Shown piece after piece: positions 18,315 through 27,632 of a stretch of 64,000 bases of DNA (position 1 is its first letter; every line of letters starts with the position of its first letter). This DNA comes from Betaproteobacteria bacterium (GTDB taxonomy: Bacteria > Pseudomonadota > Gammaproteobacteria > Burkholderiales > Thiobacillaceae): positions 124,001-188,000 of the forward strand of contig JACRNB010000015.1 of NCBI GenBank assembly GCA_016219425.1, written 5' to 3'. Made by a program: the position numbers and the translations under genes. Under the pieces are notes generated by a model. That model did no database searches, was not told the DNA's origin, and saw only the letters and a program-made list of their open reading frames with translations.

Positions 18315-19837
18315 CCCGCCGCGTCCGCCGCCAGCGGTTGCACCACCGGCCAGGACAGCGTCAGTTCGGTGAGCAGGTTGCCATCCCCGTCGCGGGCGTG
18401 GTCGAGCGCCGCGCCCGCTTCCGGCAGCAACGCCCGCACCAGATTCAGGCCGGTGTTCAACCCCTTGCCGTTCGCCAGATTGAAGTCCGGCGTCCCGTCC
18501 ACCGCATTGCGGATGACCAGGCGCGCGCTCCGGCCATCGGCATGCAGGCTGACCTGCACCGGCATGGCAGCCGGCGGAGAGTGCTTCACCGCGTTGAGCA
18601 CCAGTTCATTGACGATGAGGGCCACGGCCACCGCCTCGTCCCGATGGATCTGCACCGGCGTGAAGGCGCTGCCCGCCGCCTCGATCCGCCATACCACCGG
18701 ACGCAGCGACTGCGCCTCCACGTTCATGCAGATCTGCGCGGCGGTATCGCAAAAGCGGATGGTCTCCGCCGGACTGGAGGCTTGCAGGCCGTGGGCCACG
18801 GCGATGGCGTGCACCTGACCGATGGCCGCCTGCAGGCGCGGGTCCAGTTCCAGAAAACGGCCCAGTTCCCGCTGCAACAGACCGGCCACGCTTTGCAGGG
18901 AGTTCTTGATGCGGTGATGCACCTCCCGCACCAGGGTGTCGCGTTGCCGTTTGAGCGCGTCGAGACGCTCCGCCTCGGCTCGCTTGTGGTCGGTGATGTC
19001 GCGGGCGATGCCAACCAGGCCCGTGACCTGACCCGAGCCGTTGCGTAGCGGGGTGCGTACGGTGAGGCGGGTGCGTTTGTCAGCCCCGCTGCCCACCTCA
19101 TCCTCGGCGTGCAGGGTCTGTCCCTGGGCCATGGTCTGCTCATCCAGCGCCATGAAGGACCGGGCCAGCGGGACATCCCCGAAGATGCCTAGCGCATCGA
19201 GCCCCATCAAATCTTCCAGCGCCAGGTCAGGACGCCCCCGGAATTCCCGCGCCAGGCGGAGCGAGATGGGATTGAAATAGCGCAGGCGATGCGCCCGATC
19301 CAGCACAAAGATCGCGTCCGGGCTGATCTCGGCGATGGTGCGCAGCAGCCCTTCCTGTTCCGCCAACTCCCGCTCCGCCCTGGTTGCACGCGAGGTGTCG
19401 GTCAGGGCCAGGCGAATCTCCAACCTCCGTTCCATCGACCTGAACAGCAAACCGTCGAGACGGACAGGGCAGGGGCTGGCGTCGGCCCGCAGCAGGGTCA
19501 GCTCGCATTGTTCGCGTTCGCCTTGGCGCAGAAGTCGGGAAAAACAGATTTGCCAGCGGTCCCGATCCGCTTCGGCCAGCAGGGTGGCGAAACGGCGTCC
19601 CAGCAGAAGCGCCCGCTCCACCCCCAACAAGGCCGCGCAGGTGAGGTTGGCGGATGTAATCAGGCCCTCCGGCCCCAGGCTGAGGTAGCCCACCGGGGCG
19701 AATTCGTAGAGATCCACATAGCGGTCGCGCGATTCTTCCAGGTCGATCTGGGCCTGGCGCAGGGCCTCGTTCTGCATCTCCAGCTCGATCTGATGCACCT
19801 GGAGCTCGTGCAGGAGCGACTCGGCGCTGCGCGTCAC
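18311..19837 (-). CDS. PAS-PAS-HisKA_2 sensor histidine kinase
   Basis: LVREVHHRIKNSLQSVAGLLQREL (HisKA_2), HATPase motifs; ATGA overlap with the ANTAR gene. Confidence 0.88.
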   Translation of the reverse strand: MTRSAESLLHELQVHQIELEMQNEALRQAQIDLEESRDRYVDLYEFAPVGYLSLGPEGLITSANLTCAALLGVERALLLGRRFATLLAEADRDRWQICFSRLLRQGEREQCELTLLRADASPCPVRLDGLLFRSMERRLEIRLALTDTSRATRAERELAEQEGLLRTIAEISPDAIFVLDRAHRLRYFNPISLRLAREFRGRPDLALEDLMGLDALGIFGDVPLARSFMALDEQTMAQGQTLHAEDEVGSGADKRTRLTVRTPLRNGSGQVTGLVGIARDITDHKRAEAERLDALKRQRDTLVREVHHRIKNSLQSVAGLLQRELGRFLELDPRLQAAIGQVHAIAVAHGLQASSPAETIRFCDTAAQICMNVEAQSLRPVVWRIEAAGSAFTPVQIHRDEAVAVALIVNELVLNAVKHSPPAAMPVQVSLHADGRSARLVIRNAVDGTPDFNLANGKGLNTGLNLVRALLPEAGAALDHARDGDGNLLTELTLSWPVVQPLAADAAG

Positions 19838-21510
19838 TCCGGCAACCTCATGTCGTTGCCCTGCACCACCTTGATGCAGGCCGCCACCACATCGGCGTCG
19901 TACTGCGCGCCGCTGCCGCGTTCGACCTCCGCCAGGGCCGCCGCCACCCCCAGGCCGGCGCGGTAGGGGCGGTGGGAAGACATGGCCTCCACCACGTCGG
20001 CCACGGCCAGGATGCGCGCCTCCAGCAGGATGTCGCTCCCCTTGAGCCCGAAGGGATAGCCGCTGCCGTCCAGGCGCTCGTGGTGCTGCACGATCATCTG
20101 CGCCATGGGCCAGGGGAATTCGATGTCGGCGACGATGCGCCGCCCGGTCTCCGGGTGCTCCCGGATCAACAGCATCTCCACCGGGGTCAAGCTTCCCGGC
20201 TTGGCCAGGATCTCCGCCGGGACGCTGATCTTGCCGATGTCGTGGATCATGCCGCCGAACTTCAAACCTTCCTGCTGCGCCGCACTCAGACCCAGTTCCC
20301 CGGCGATGGCCATGGCCAGCCCGGTCACGCGCTGCTGATGGCCGGAGGTATAGGGGTCGCGCATCTCCAGGGTGCGGGCCATGGCCGTCACCGTGCTCTG
20401 CATGGCTTGTCCGAAGTGGAGCTGGTAGCGGTCGCGCTCCCGGCTGGTGCGCAGGGCGGCGATGCCGAAGGCCAGATCGGCGGCCAGCTCCTCCATCAGA
20501 GCCACCTCGGCGGCGTCGAAATTGTCGGTCTGGGACGAGAAGATGGTGAGCGCGCCCAGAACCTGGCCGTCATTGAGCAGGGGCAGGGACAGGGCCGCCG
20601 CCACGCCCATCCGGCTCAGTTCATCAAAACGGCATTCCGGCGTGCTGTTGAGCTGATTGCAGACCTGGGTTTGGCGGGTGTCCAGGGCGGCGTTCACCAG
20701 GCAATGGCGCAGGTGGTCCGGGTCATGGTCCATGGCGAGGTGGACTTGATAGGCCGCCTTGTCGCCATGCCAGGCGACCGGCGTGTTGGCGCCCTTCGGG
20801 GCGGCCTCGGCCACCCAGGCCAGCAGGTAGCCGCCAATCTCGACGATGTCGCGGCAGACGTCTTGCAGCAGGTCGGGCTCGCTGCGCGCACGCACCAGGT
20901 CTTCGTTGCAGGCGCTGACGGTGCGCAGGATGCGGTTGAGGTGGCGAATCTGGGCCTCGCGCCGCAACTGGTCGCTGATGTCGGTGAAGGCCAGGCGCAG
21001 GCCGCTGGGCGCTCCGTCCTGCGTCAGCCGCTGGCAATCCAGTCGCGCCCGGAACGGGGCGTTGCCGCCGCGTTGCAGCGTGATTTCGTCATGCCGACGC
21101 TCTCCCTCGGTTTGGGTGGTGTGGATCAGACGTCGCCAGAGAGCGCGGTCTTCCGGCGCGACGCAAAAGTCGAAGCGGCGCTGGAGCAACTGCCGGCGCT
21201 CCACCCCCAGCAGGGCCGCGCCGGTGAGGTTGACCCCGGTAATCAGGCCGTCGTGATTGAGGGTGAGGTAGCCCACCGGGGCGAATTCGTAGAGATCCAC
21301 ATAGCGGTCGCGCGATTCTTCCAGGGCGACCTGGGCCTGGCGCAGGGCCTCGTTCTGCATTTCGAGTTCGATCTGGTGCACTTGAAGTTCGTGCAGAAGG
21401 GTTTCCGGATCGCTTTCGCGCGCGGGTGGCGGCGTGGCGGCCAGGAGCTGCTCCGCCAATTCCCGCAGGGGGGAATTGCGCCGTTCCGTACCGTCCCATG
21501 GTTGTTTCAT
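19834..21510 (-). CDS. PAS-GAF-HD-GYP domain protein (putative c-di-GMP phosphodiesterase)
   Basis: YTSGHQQRVTGLAMAIAGELGL...GGMIHDIGKISVPAEIL...HHERLDGSGYPFGL. Confidence 0.92.
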   Translation of the reverse strand: MKQPWDGTERRNSPLRELAEQLLAATPPPARESDPETLLHELQVHQIELEMQNEALRQAQVALEESRDRYVDLYEFAPVGYLTLNHDGLITGVNLTGAALLGVERRQLLQRRFDFCVAPEDRALWRRLIHTTQTEGERRHDEITLQRGGNAPFRARLDCQRLTQDGAPSGLRLAFTDISDQLRREAQIRHLNRILRTVSACNEDLVRARSEPDLLQDVCRDIVEIGGYLLAWVAEAAPKGANTPVAWHGDKAAYQVHLAMDHDPDHLRHCLVNAALDTRQTQVCNQLNSTPECRFDELSRMGVAAALSLPLLNDGQVLGALTIFSSQTDNFDAAEVALMEELAADLAFGIAALRTSRERDRYQLHFGQAMQSTVTAMARTLEMRDPYTSGHQQRVTGLAMAIAGELGLSAAQQEGLKFGGMIHDIGKISVPAEILAKPGSLTPVEMLLIREHPETGRRIVADIEFPWPMAQMIVQHHERLDGSGYPFGLKGSDILLEARILAVADVVEAMSSHRPYRAGLGVAAALAEVERGSGAQYDADVVAACIKVVQGNDMRLPE

Positions 21511-21522
21511 CCTGAAACCTCG

Positions 21523-21574
21523 GTAGGTGCGAATTCATTCGCACGGATTTCAGTGCGAATGAATTCGCACCTAC
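21523..21574. repeat. Inverted pair of the GTAGGTGCGAATTCATTCGCAC repeat (family A)
   Basis: gtaggtgcgaattcattcgcac (21523-21544) and its reverse complement (21553-21574). Confidence 0.9.
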
Positions 21575-21690
21575 AGGCCACTCGCACCTACAGGCCACTC
21601 GCACCTACAGGCCACTCGCACCTACAGGCCACTCGCACCTACAGGCCACTCGCACCTACAGGCCACTCGCACCTACAGGCCACTCGCACC
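21574..21690. repeat. 17-bp tandem array, ~6.9 copies of caggccactcgcaccta
   Basis: Six identical 17-bp units plus a 15-bp partial, counted directly. Confidence 0.95.
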
Positions 21691-21828
21691 GCATTGAATC
21701 GTAATGAACGCATCCGACATCGGCGGTTTTCAGGTGTTGCTTCTTTGCCGAAGCCCGGTGGACGGAGCTTGTTTTGAAGATACCTCAATGCCCATGTCAT
21801 TCAAGCGGAAACACGAGCGTCATGAGCC

Positions 21829-21855
21829 TTATCGGCCCGGCCTGGGGGAACTTGA
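21829..21855 (-). promoter_or_regulatory. Candidate sigma28 (FliA) promoter for the HD-GYP/kinase/ANTAR operon
   Basis: Minus strand TCAAGTTC-N11-GCCGATAA. Confidence 0.75.
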
Positions 21856-21869
21856 AGCGAGGTCTCCGC

Positions 21870-24737
21870 CTAGTCCGCCGCCTCTTCCAGCGCCAGCAGG
21901 ATCAGGGGCGCGGCGCTGCCGACCACACGGCGGGCGTTGAGGAGGAGGCGCCGTGAACCCGCACCCGGCGCGCGCTGTTCCATGGCGTAGTTCTCGAAGC
22001 TCTGGTCGCGCGGCAGCACCGTCTCCAGCAGCTCCCGCAGGGCCGGCTGGTCCCAGGCGCGGTCGCCCAATTCGTACAGGGCGCGCCCCACGGTGTCGCC
22101 GGGCGCAACCTGGAAGCGCTGGTAGAAGGACTGGCTGGCGCTGATTACGCGCAGCTCGCCATCCAGCACCAGCAGGGGTTCCCGCACGGTGTTGACGATG
22201 GCCTCCGCCAGTTCCCGCGCCTCCCGCACCGCGGTCTCGGCGGCCACCCGTTTGCTGATGTCGGTGAAGGTGAACACCACGCCCTCGATCACGTTGTCCA
22301 GGGTGCGGTAGGGCTGGATGCGGGCCAGATACCAGGCGCCGCTGGCGGTGCGCACCTCGCGTTCGCGCGGGGCCAGGGTGTCCAGCACCGTTTGCGCCTC
22401 GGTCAGCAGGTCTTCGCCTTCCAGGTCCGACTTGATGTCGCCCAGGGGCCGGCCCACATCGCTGGCGACCAGGCGGTAGACCCGCGTCGCTTCGCGCGTG
22501 AAGCGGCGGATGACCAGGTGTTCGTCCAGGAACACGGTGCCGACGTTGATGTTGTCGAGCAGGTTCTTCATGTCGTTCTGCATCCCGGCCAGTTGCTCGA
22601 TCTTGGCCTGGAGTTCGGCGTTGACCGTGATCAGTTCCTCGTTCACCGATTGCAGCTCTTCCTTGGAGGTCTCCAGTTCTTCATTGGTGGACTGCAATTC
22701 CTCGTTGGTGGATTGCAGCTCTTCGTTGGTGGACTTGAGTTCTTCGTTGGAGGCCTGTTGTTCCTCGATGGTGGCTTGCAGGTTCTCGCGGGTGTAGGCC
22801 AGGTCGCGCTCCAGTTCTTCCACTCGCCGCACCGCGACGGAGGCGCTGCTCCGTTTGCCCCGCGCGGGCGGGGCGGGGATGGTGGCGTGGGGCAGATCCT
22901 GAAAACTCACCAGCAGCAGGCCCTGGCCGCCTTCCGGGTCCGGCAGGGGGCGCACGCTGAGGCTGACGGGCTGGAAGTCGCCATTGGTCTTTACCAGCAC
23001 CTCCCGGTTCAGGCTGGCGCCGCCTTCCGCTCCCTGCAGGGCGGCGCGCAGTTCCAGTTGCAGGCCTTCGCGCGCCATGTCGATGAGGTTGAGGCTGGCC
23101 TGGCCCGGCGCGGGGCGCAGGTATTTGCCGGTCTCGCCATGCACGAACAGGAGATTGCCCTTGGCGTCCGTCACCACCGAGGCGGGGGCGTAAGACTGCA
23201 ACAGCATGCGCCGGGTGAGTTCGGCGAAATTGGTCTCACGGGTCTTCTTCACGACTTCCTCCGGGGTCTTGTTGCCGCCCTGCGCGGCCCAGGACAGGCC
23301 CCCGGCCATCACCGCGCGGGTGGAGGCGGCGGAGGCGATGGCGCGGTAGAACTTCCATTTGCGGTTGAGGGCGGCGAACAGGTCCGGGTGGTTGCCGGTG
23401 CTCTCCGAGGGGGAGAGGAAGAGCACGCCGCCGGGTTTGAGGGCGTAGTGGAAGGCGGGCAGCAGGCGGTTCTGCAACTCCGGTTCCAGATAGATCATCA
23501 GGTTGCGGCAGGCGAGCAGGTCCAGGCGGGTGAAGGGCGGGTCTTTGATCACGTTCTGCAGGGCGAACACCACCATCTCCCGCACCTCCTTCTTCACCCG
23601 GTAGCCGGCGTCTTCCTTGGTGAAGAAGCGGCGCAGGCGCTCGGGCGAGACATCGGCGGCGATGTTGGGCGGGTAGAGCCCGGCGCGGGCCAGGGCGATG
23701 GCGTCCTCGTCCAGGTCGGTGGCGTAGATCTGCACCTTGAATTCGCGCTTGTGCTCGTCCATCCACTCGCGCAGCAGGATGGCGATGGAATAGGCCTCCT
23801 CGCCGCTGGCGCAGCCCGCCACCCAGACCCGGAAGGCGTAGCCCTCGGGCTTGTCCATGCATAGCAGGGGCAGGATGTCCTGCCTGAGGGTGGCGAAGGC
23901 CTCGGTGTCGCGGAAGAAGCTGGTGACGTTGATCAGCAGTTCCTTGAACAGGATCTGGGCCTCGCCCGGATGTTCCTTCAGATAGCGGGCGTAGATCTCG
24001 TAGTCGTCCAGGTCATGCTGGTTCATGCGCCGCTCGATGCGGCGACCGATGGTGCTCTTCTTGTATTGGGAGAAGTCGTGGCCGGTGGCGGCGCGCAACA
24101 GCATGAGGATGCGGTTGAGGCCGCCGGCGGGCAGGGCGGTCTTGGGCGGCAGCAGGGGTGCGCTCAGTTGCGGCAGGGCCGCCGGCATCTGGTCCGGCGG
24201 CAATACGCGGGTGGCGTAGCCGGCCTGGATGGCGCTGGCGGGCATGCCGTCGTACTTGGCCGTGACCGGCTCCTGCACCAGGGTGACGCCTCCGGCCCCG
24301 AGGATGGCGCGCAGACCCAGGGTGCCGTCCGTGCCGGTGCCGGAGAGGAGGATGCCGATGGCGCGTTCGCCCTGGTCTTCCGCCAGAGAGCGCAAAAAGG
24401 CGTCGATGGGCATGCGTTGCCCGCGCGGGACGTCCGGCACGGAGAGTTGCAGCACGCCGTGGAAGATCGCCATGTCGCGGTTGGGCGGCAGAACATGGAC
24501 ATGGTTGGGCCGCACCGGGGTCTGGTCCCGCACCTCCACCACCGGCAGGCTGGTGCTGCGTTGCAGGATCTCGGTGAGCAGGCTGGCGTGGTCCGGGTCC
24601 AGGTGCGGCACCAGGACGAAGGCCATGCCGGTATCCGCCGGCAAGGCGCGGAAGAACTGCTCGAAGGCCTCCAGCCCCCCGGCGGAAGCGCCCAGCGCGA
24701 CGATGGGGAAGGGGGCGGGGGGTGTGGAGGGGGTCAT
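21870..24737 (-). CDS. CheB-CheR-PAS hybrid chemotaxis protein
   Basis: PFPIVALGASAGGLEAFEQFFRALP (CheB); CheR with WVAGCASGEEAYSIAILL; heptad coiled coil NEELKSTNEELQSTNEELQSTNEEL; C-terminal PAS. Confidence 0.92.
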   Translation of the reverse strand: MTPSTPPAPFPIVALGASAGGLEAFEQFFRALPADTGMAFVLVPHLDPDHASLLTEILQRSTSLPVVEVRDQTPVRPNHVHVLPPNRDMAIFHGVLQLSVPDVPRGQRMPIDAFLRSLAEDQGERAIGILLSGTGTDGTLGLRAILGAGGVTLVQEPVTAKYDGMPASAIQAGYATRVLPPDQMPAALPQLSAPLLPPKTALPAGGLNRILMLLRAATGHDFSQYKKSTIGRRIERRMNQHDLDDYEIYARYLKEHPGEAQILFKELLINVTSFFRDTEAFATLRQDILPLLCMDKPEGYAFRVWVAGCASGEEAYSIAILLREWMDEHKREFKVQIYATDLDEDAIALARAGLYPPNIAADVSPERLRRFFTKEDAGYRVKKEVREMVVFALQNVIKDPPFTRLDLLACRNLMIYLEPELQNRLLPAFHYALKPGGVLFLSPSESTGNHPDLFAALNRKWKFYRAIASAASTRAVMAGGLSWAAQGGNKTPEEVVKKTRETNFAELTRRMLLQSYAPASVVTDAKGNLLFVHGETGKYLRPAPGQASLNLIDMAREGLQLELRAALQGAEGGASLNREVLVKTNGDFQPVSLSVRPLPDPEGGQGLLLVSFQDLPHATIPAPPARGKRSSASVAVRRVEELERDLAYTRENLQATIEEQQASNEELKSTNEELQSTNEELQSTNEELETSKEELQSVNEELITVNAELQAKIEQLAGMQNDMKNLLDNINVGTVFLDEHLVIRRFTREATRVYRLVASDVGRPLGDIKSDLEGEDLLTEAQTVLDTLAPREREVRTASGAWYLARIQPYRTLDNVIEGVVFTFTDISKRVAAETAVREARELAEAIVNTVREPLLVLDGELRVISASQSFYQRFQVAPGDTVGRALYELGDRAWDQPALRELLETVLPRDQSFENYAMEQRAPGAGSRRLLLNARRVVGSAAPLILLALEEAAD

Positions 24738-24853
24738 GGGGGTTCCTGGTGGGTGTTTGCATGCTACGTGGCAGGCATAGGCTGGTCTATGAAGCGCCAT
24801 GAATTGGGGGGAGCTAAAGCGGCTTCAACCCGTTTCTCCCGGTTCGCACGAAA

Positions 24854-24918
24854 TCAATGGAATATTTCAATTCCATTGAAAATCTATTGTATATAAAGTA
24901 CTTTCGCGTTTTGCGAAA
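24854..24918. promoter_or_regulatory. AT-rich promoter/operator region with two inverted repeats upstream of the wHTH-NTase pair
   Basis: tcaatggaat-atttca-attccattga (24854-24879, perfect 10-bp arms); tttcgc-gtttt-gcgaaa (24902-24918). Confidence 0.55.
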
Positions 24919-24948
24919 CACGAAATGTTGTTCTTTTAACCCTGTCTC

Positions 24949-25482
24949 ATGCGCCGCCCCGTCAATCGTCAACCTACTCTCAAGTCCCAGGACTTTTATG
25001 TGCTGCTGGCGCTGCTGGCGCGTCGCGGCGAGGTATTGACGTATCCGGGCCTGGCCGCCTTCGCCGGGCTCTCCATGTCCGAGGTGCACGGCGCTTTGAA
25101 ACGGGCCGAGTTGGCGCGGTTGCTGGCATTCGTGGACGGGCAGCCGCGCATCATCACCCCCGCATTCAAGGAGTTCCTGTTGCATGGCGCCCGCTATGCA
25201 TTTCCCGCTGCACGGGGGACGATGGCGGGCGGAGTTCCGACGGCCTATGCCGCCGCCCCGCTCAACACGCTGATCGCGCCTTCTGCTGACCCGCCTCCCG
25301 TGTGGCCGTACGCCGAGGGCAGCGTGCGCGGCATTGCCCTGACGCCGCTCTATCCGTCAGCGCCGGCAGCGGCTTTGCGCAGCCCGGCCTTGTACGAAAA
25401 CCTGGCGTTGTTCGATGCCTTGCGCATGGGCAACGTGCGCGAGCGCAATCTGGCCGAAAAGTTGTTCGAGGAGCGGTTGTGA
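24949..25482 (+). CDS. Putative winged-helix DNA-binding protein, possible antitoxin/regulator
   Basis: 177 aa; KSQDFYVLLALLARRGEVLTYPGLAAFAGLSMSEVHGALKRAELARLLAF looks like a wHTH; overlaps the next gene (GTGA). Confidence 0.6.
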   Translation: MRRPVNRQPTLKSQDFYVLLALLARRGEVLTYPGLAAFAGLSMSEVHGALKRAELARLLAFVDGQPRIITPAFKEFLLHGARYAFPAARGTMAGGVPTAYAAAPLNTLIAPSADPPPVWPYAEGSVRGIALTPLYPSAPAAALRSPALYENLALFDALRMGNVRERNLAEKLFEERL

Positions 25483-26189
25483 ATCCGCTGGACCCGAATG
25501 TTCAGTTGGTGGAAGTGGTGGCGCGGGCGCTGGGCGAGTTGTGCGACGAACTGGTGTTGGTGGGCGGGTGTGCGGCGGGCCTGTTATGCACCTCGCCCCA
25601 GGCGCCGCCGCCCCGTGTGACCTACGACGTGGACGTCATCGCCGAGGTGGCCGCCTTGTCCGGCTACCACGCCCTGGAGAAACAGTTCGCGTTGCGCGGG
25701 TTTGCCAGGGATATGTCGCCGGACGCACCCATCTGCCGGTGGCGCATCGGTCATGTGGAAGTCGATCTGATGCCGAGTGACGAACGCATCCTCGGGTTCT
25801 CGAACCGCTGGTACGCAGCAGCAATTGCCACGGCAACGGAGATGCTGTTACCCAGCGGTACGCGGATTCGACTGATTGCGGCGCCAGCCTTCCTGGCCAC
25901 CAAATTCGAGGCATTTACGACGCGGGGCGGCAGTGACTTGCTGTCCAGCCATGATTTCGAAGACATCATCAATGTGTTGGATGGACGCCCTGGCATCGAG
26001 CAGGAAGTGGCTGTCTCGGGTATGGACCTTGCCGCTTATCTGGCGGCAAGTTTCCAGAACATCCTGCAACACCCGGACTTCGAGAACACGCTGCCAGGAT
26101 TGGTTGCCTACGACAATCTGTATGAATCCCGTTTACAGGCGGTACGCCAACGTATCGTCGCCATCGCCGCCATTGATCTGCCAAGGTAG
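25479..26189 (+). CDS. AbiEii/AbiGii-like nucleotidyltransferase
   Basis: GTG start; ELVLVGGCAAGLL...RVTYDVDVIAEV resembles the GG(S)-DxD NTase core; VDLMP; LATKFEAFTTRGGSDLLSSHDFEDIINVLDGRP typical of AbiEii-like proteins. Confidence 0.7.
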   Translation: MNPLDPNVQLVEVVARALGELCDELVLVGGCAAGLLCTSPQAPPPRVTYDVDVIAEVAALSGYHALEKQFALRGFARDMSPDAPICRWRIGHVEVDLMPSDERILGFSNRWYAAAIATATEMLLPSGTRIRLIAAPAFLATKFEAFTTRGGSDLLSSHDFEDIINVLDGRPGIEQEVAVSGMDLAAYLAASFQNILQHPDFENTLPGLVAYDNLYESRLQAVRQRIVAIAAIDLPR

Positions 26190-26264
26190 CTGCGAAGGTG
26201 CAGAAATCAGGGCTGATATACTGCCGCGCCCGCATCGCCACCCCCTCATCCCGCTCCCAACTCC

Positions 26265-27632
26265 ATGATTCGTCGGTTCATTCGGAAGGTCTTCGGCAAG
26301 AAAGCCGCTCCCGGCCCCCGCATCCTCGCCCAGGACGCCCACGGCATCCGCCGCGATCTGATCCATCCCTGCGCCCTCAAGACCTGTCGCACCCTGTATG
26401 ACGCGGGTTACGCCGCCTTTGTGGTGGGCGGCGCGGTGCGCGACCTGTTGCTGGGGCGTGAGCCGAAGGATTTCGACGTCGCCACCGACGCTACGCCGGA
26501 CGAGATTCGCCGCCTGTTCCGGCGCTCGCGCGTGATCGGTCGCCGCTTCCAGATCGTCCACGTCTACTGCGGCGCGGACACCATCGAGGTCACCACCTTC
26601 CGCGCCGGCGCGCCCAGCGCCGAGGCGGATGAGGACGACGCCGACCACGTCACCGGCGAGGGCGGCATGCTGTTGCGCGACAACGTGTTCGGCAATCAGG
26701 AAGAGGATGCGGCGCGCCGCGACTTCACCGTCAACGCCCTCTATTACGACCCGGAAAACGAAGAGGTGTGGGATCTGCACGGCGGCGTGGAAGACGCCAA
26801 GCGCAAGGTGCTGCGCATGATCGGCGACCCGGAGCAGCGGTACCGCGAAGACCCCGTGCGCATGCTGCGCGCCGCGCGTTTCGCCGCCAAGCTGGAGTTC
26901 CACATCGACCCCGCCACGCGCGCGCCCATCGCCTGCCTGGCCCCCATGCTGGCGCACATCCCCACCGCGCGCCTGTTCGACGAGATGATGAAGCTGCTGC
27001 TCTCCGGCCATGCCGAGCGGGGTGTGCGCCAGTTGCGCGCCGAGGGCCTGCATCACGGCATCCTGCCCATGCTGGACACGGTGCTGGATGACCCGGCGCG
27101 GCAGAAATTCCTGCACCACGCCCTGCACGACACCGACCTGCGTGTGCGCCAGGGCCACTCCGCCTCCCCCGCCTTCATGCTCGCCTGCCTGCTCTGGTTC
27201 GACTTCCAGGCCGAGTTCAGCCGCAACAAGGAACGCGGTCAGCACCTGCAATCGGCCCTGTTCGATGCCATGGACACGGTGCTGGAGCGTCAGCGTGACG
27301 TACTCGCCTTCCCGCGCCGCTTCGACGGCACGATCAAGGAGATCTGGGGCATGCAGGGGCGCCTGGAACAGCGCTCCGGCAATCGCCCGTTCCGCCTCAT
27401 GCAGCATCCGCGTTTCCGCGCCGCCTACGATTTCCTGCTGATCCGCGCCGAGTCGGGCGACGCCCCGGCGGAACTGGCGGAGTGGTGGACCCGCTTCCAG
27501 GACGCGGAGGATTCGGAACGCGAAGCCATGTTGATCCAGCCCGGCGCCGGCGAGGGGGCCAAGCGCAAGTGCCGCCGCAAGCCGCACAAGTCGGAGGATG
27601 GCGCGGGGCCGGTTGAGGTCATCCTTGGCTGA
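26265..27632 (+). CDS. pcnB: Poly(A) polymerase I
   Basis: GYAAFVVGGAVRDLLLGREPKDFDVATDATPDEIRRLFRRSRVIGRRFQIVHV. Confidence 0.93.
   Translation: MIRRFIRKVFGKKAAPGPRILAQDAHGIRRDLIHPCALKTCRTLYDAGYAAFVVGGAVRDLLLGREPKDFDVATDATPDEIRRLFRRSRVIGRRFQIVHVYCGADTIEVTTFRAGAPSAEADEDDADHVTGEGGMLLRDNVFGNQEEDAARRDFTVNALYYDPENEEVWDLHGGVEDAKRKVLRMIGDPEQRYREDPVRMLRAARFAAKLEFHIDPATRAPIACLAPMLAHIPTARLFDEMMKLLLSGHAERGVRQLRAEGLHHGILPMLDTVLDDPARQKFLHHALHDTDLRVRQGHSASPAFMLACLLWFDFQAEFSRNKERGQHLQSALFDAMDTVLERQRDVLAFPRRFDGTIKEIWGMQGRLEQRSGNRPFRLMQHPRFRAAYDFLLIRAESGDAPAELAEWWTRFQDAEDSEREAMLIQPGAGEGAKRKCRRKPHKSEDGAGPVEVILG

Noticed and set aside
21510-21525. GAGGTTTCAGG before the HD-GYP start as a second copy of the fliP/fliQ element terminus
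   Set aside because: Similarity is ~10 nt and may simply be a Shine-Dalgarno context; no partner inverted repeat found.
21574-21690. Tandem array as a possible CRISPR
   Set aside because: 17-bp units are contiguous with no spacers and no cas genes nearby; it is a simple tandem repeat.
22620-22800. 21-nt periodic repeats in the CheB-CheR gene as a mobile or regulatory repeat
   Set aside because: They encode the heptad coiled-coil linker (NEELQST) common to this protein family.
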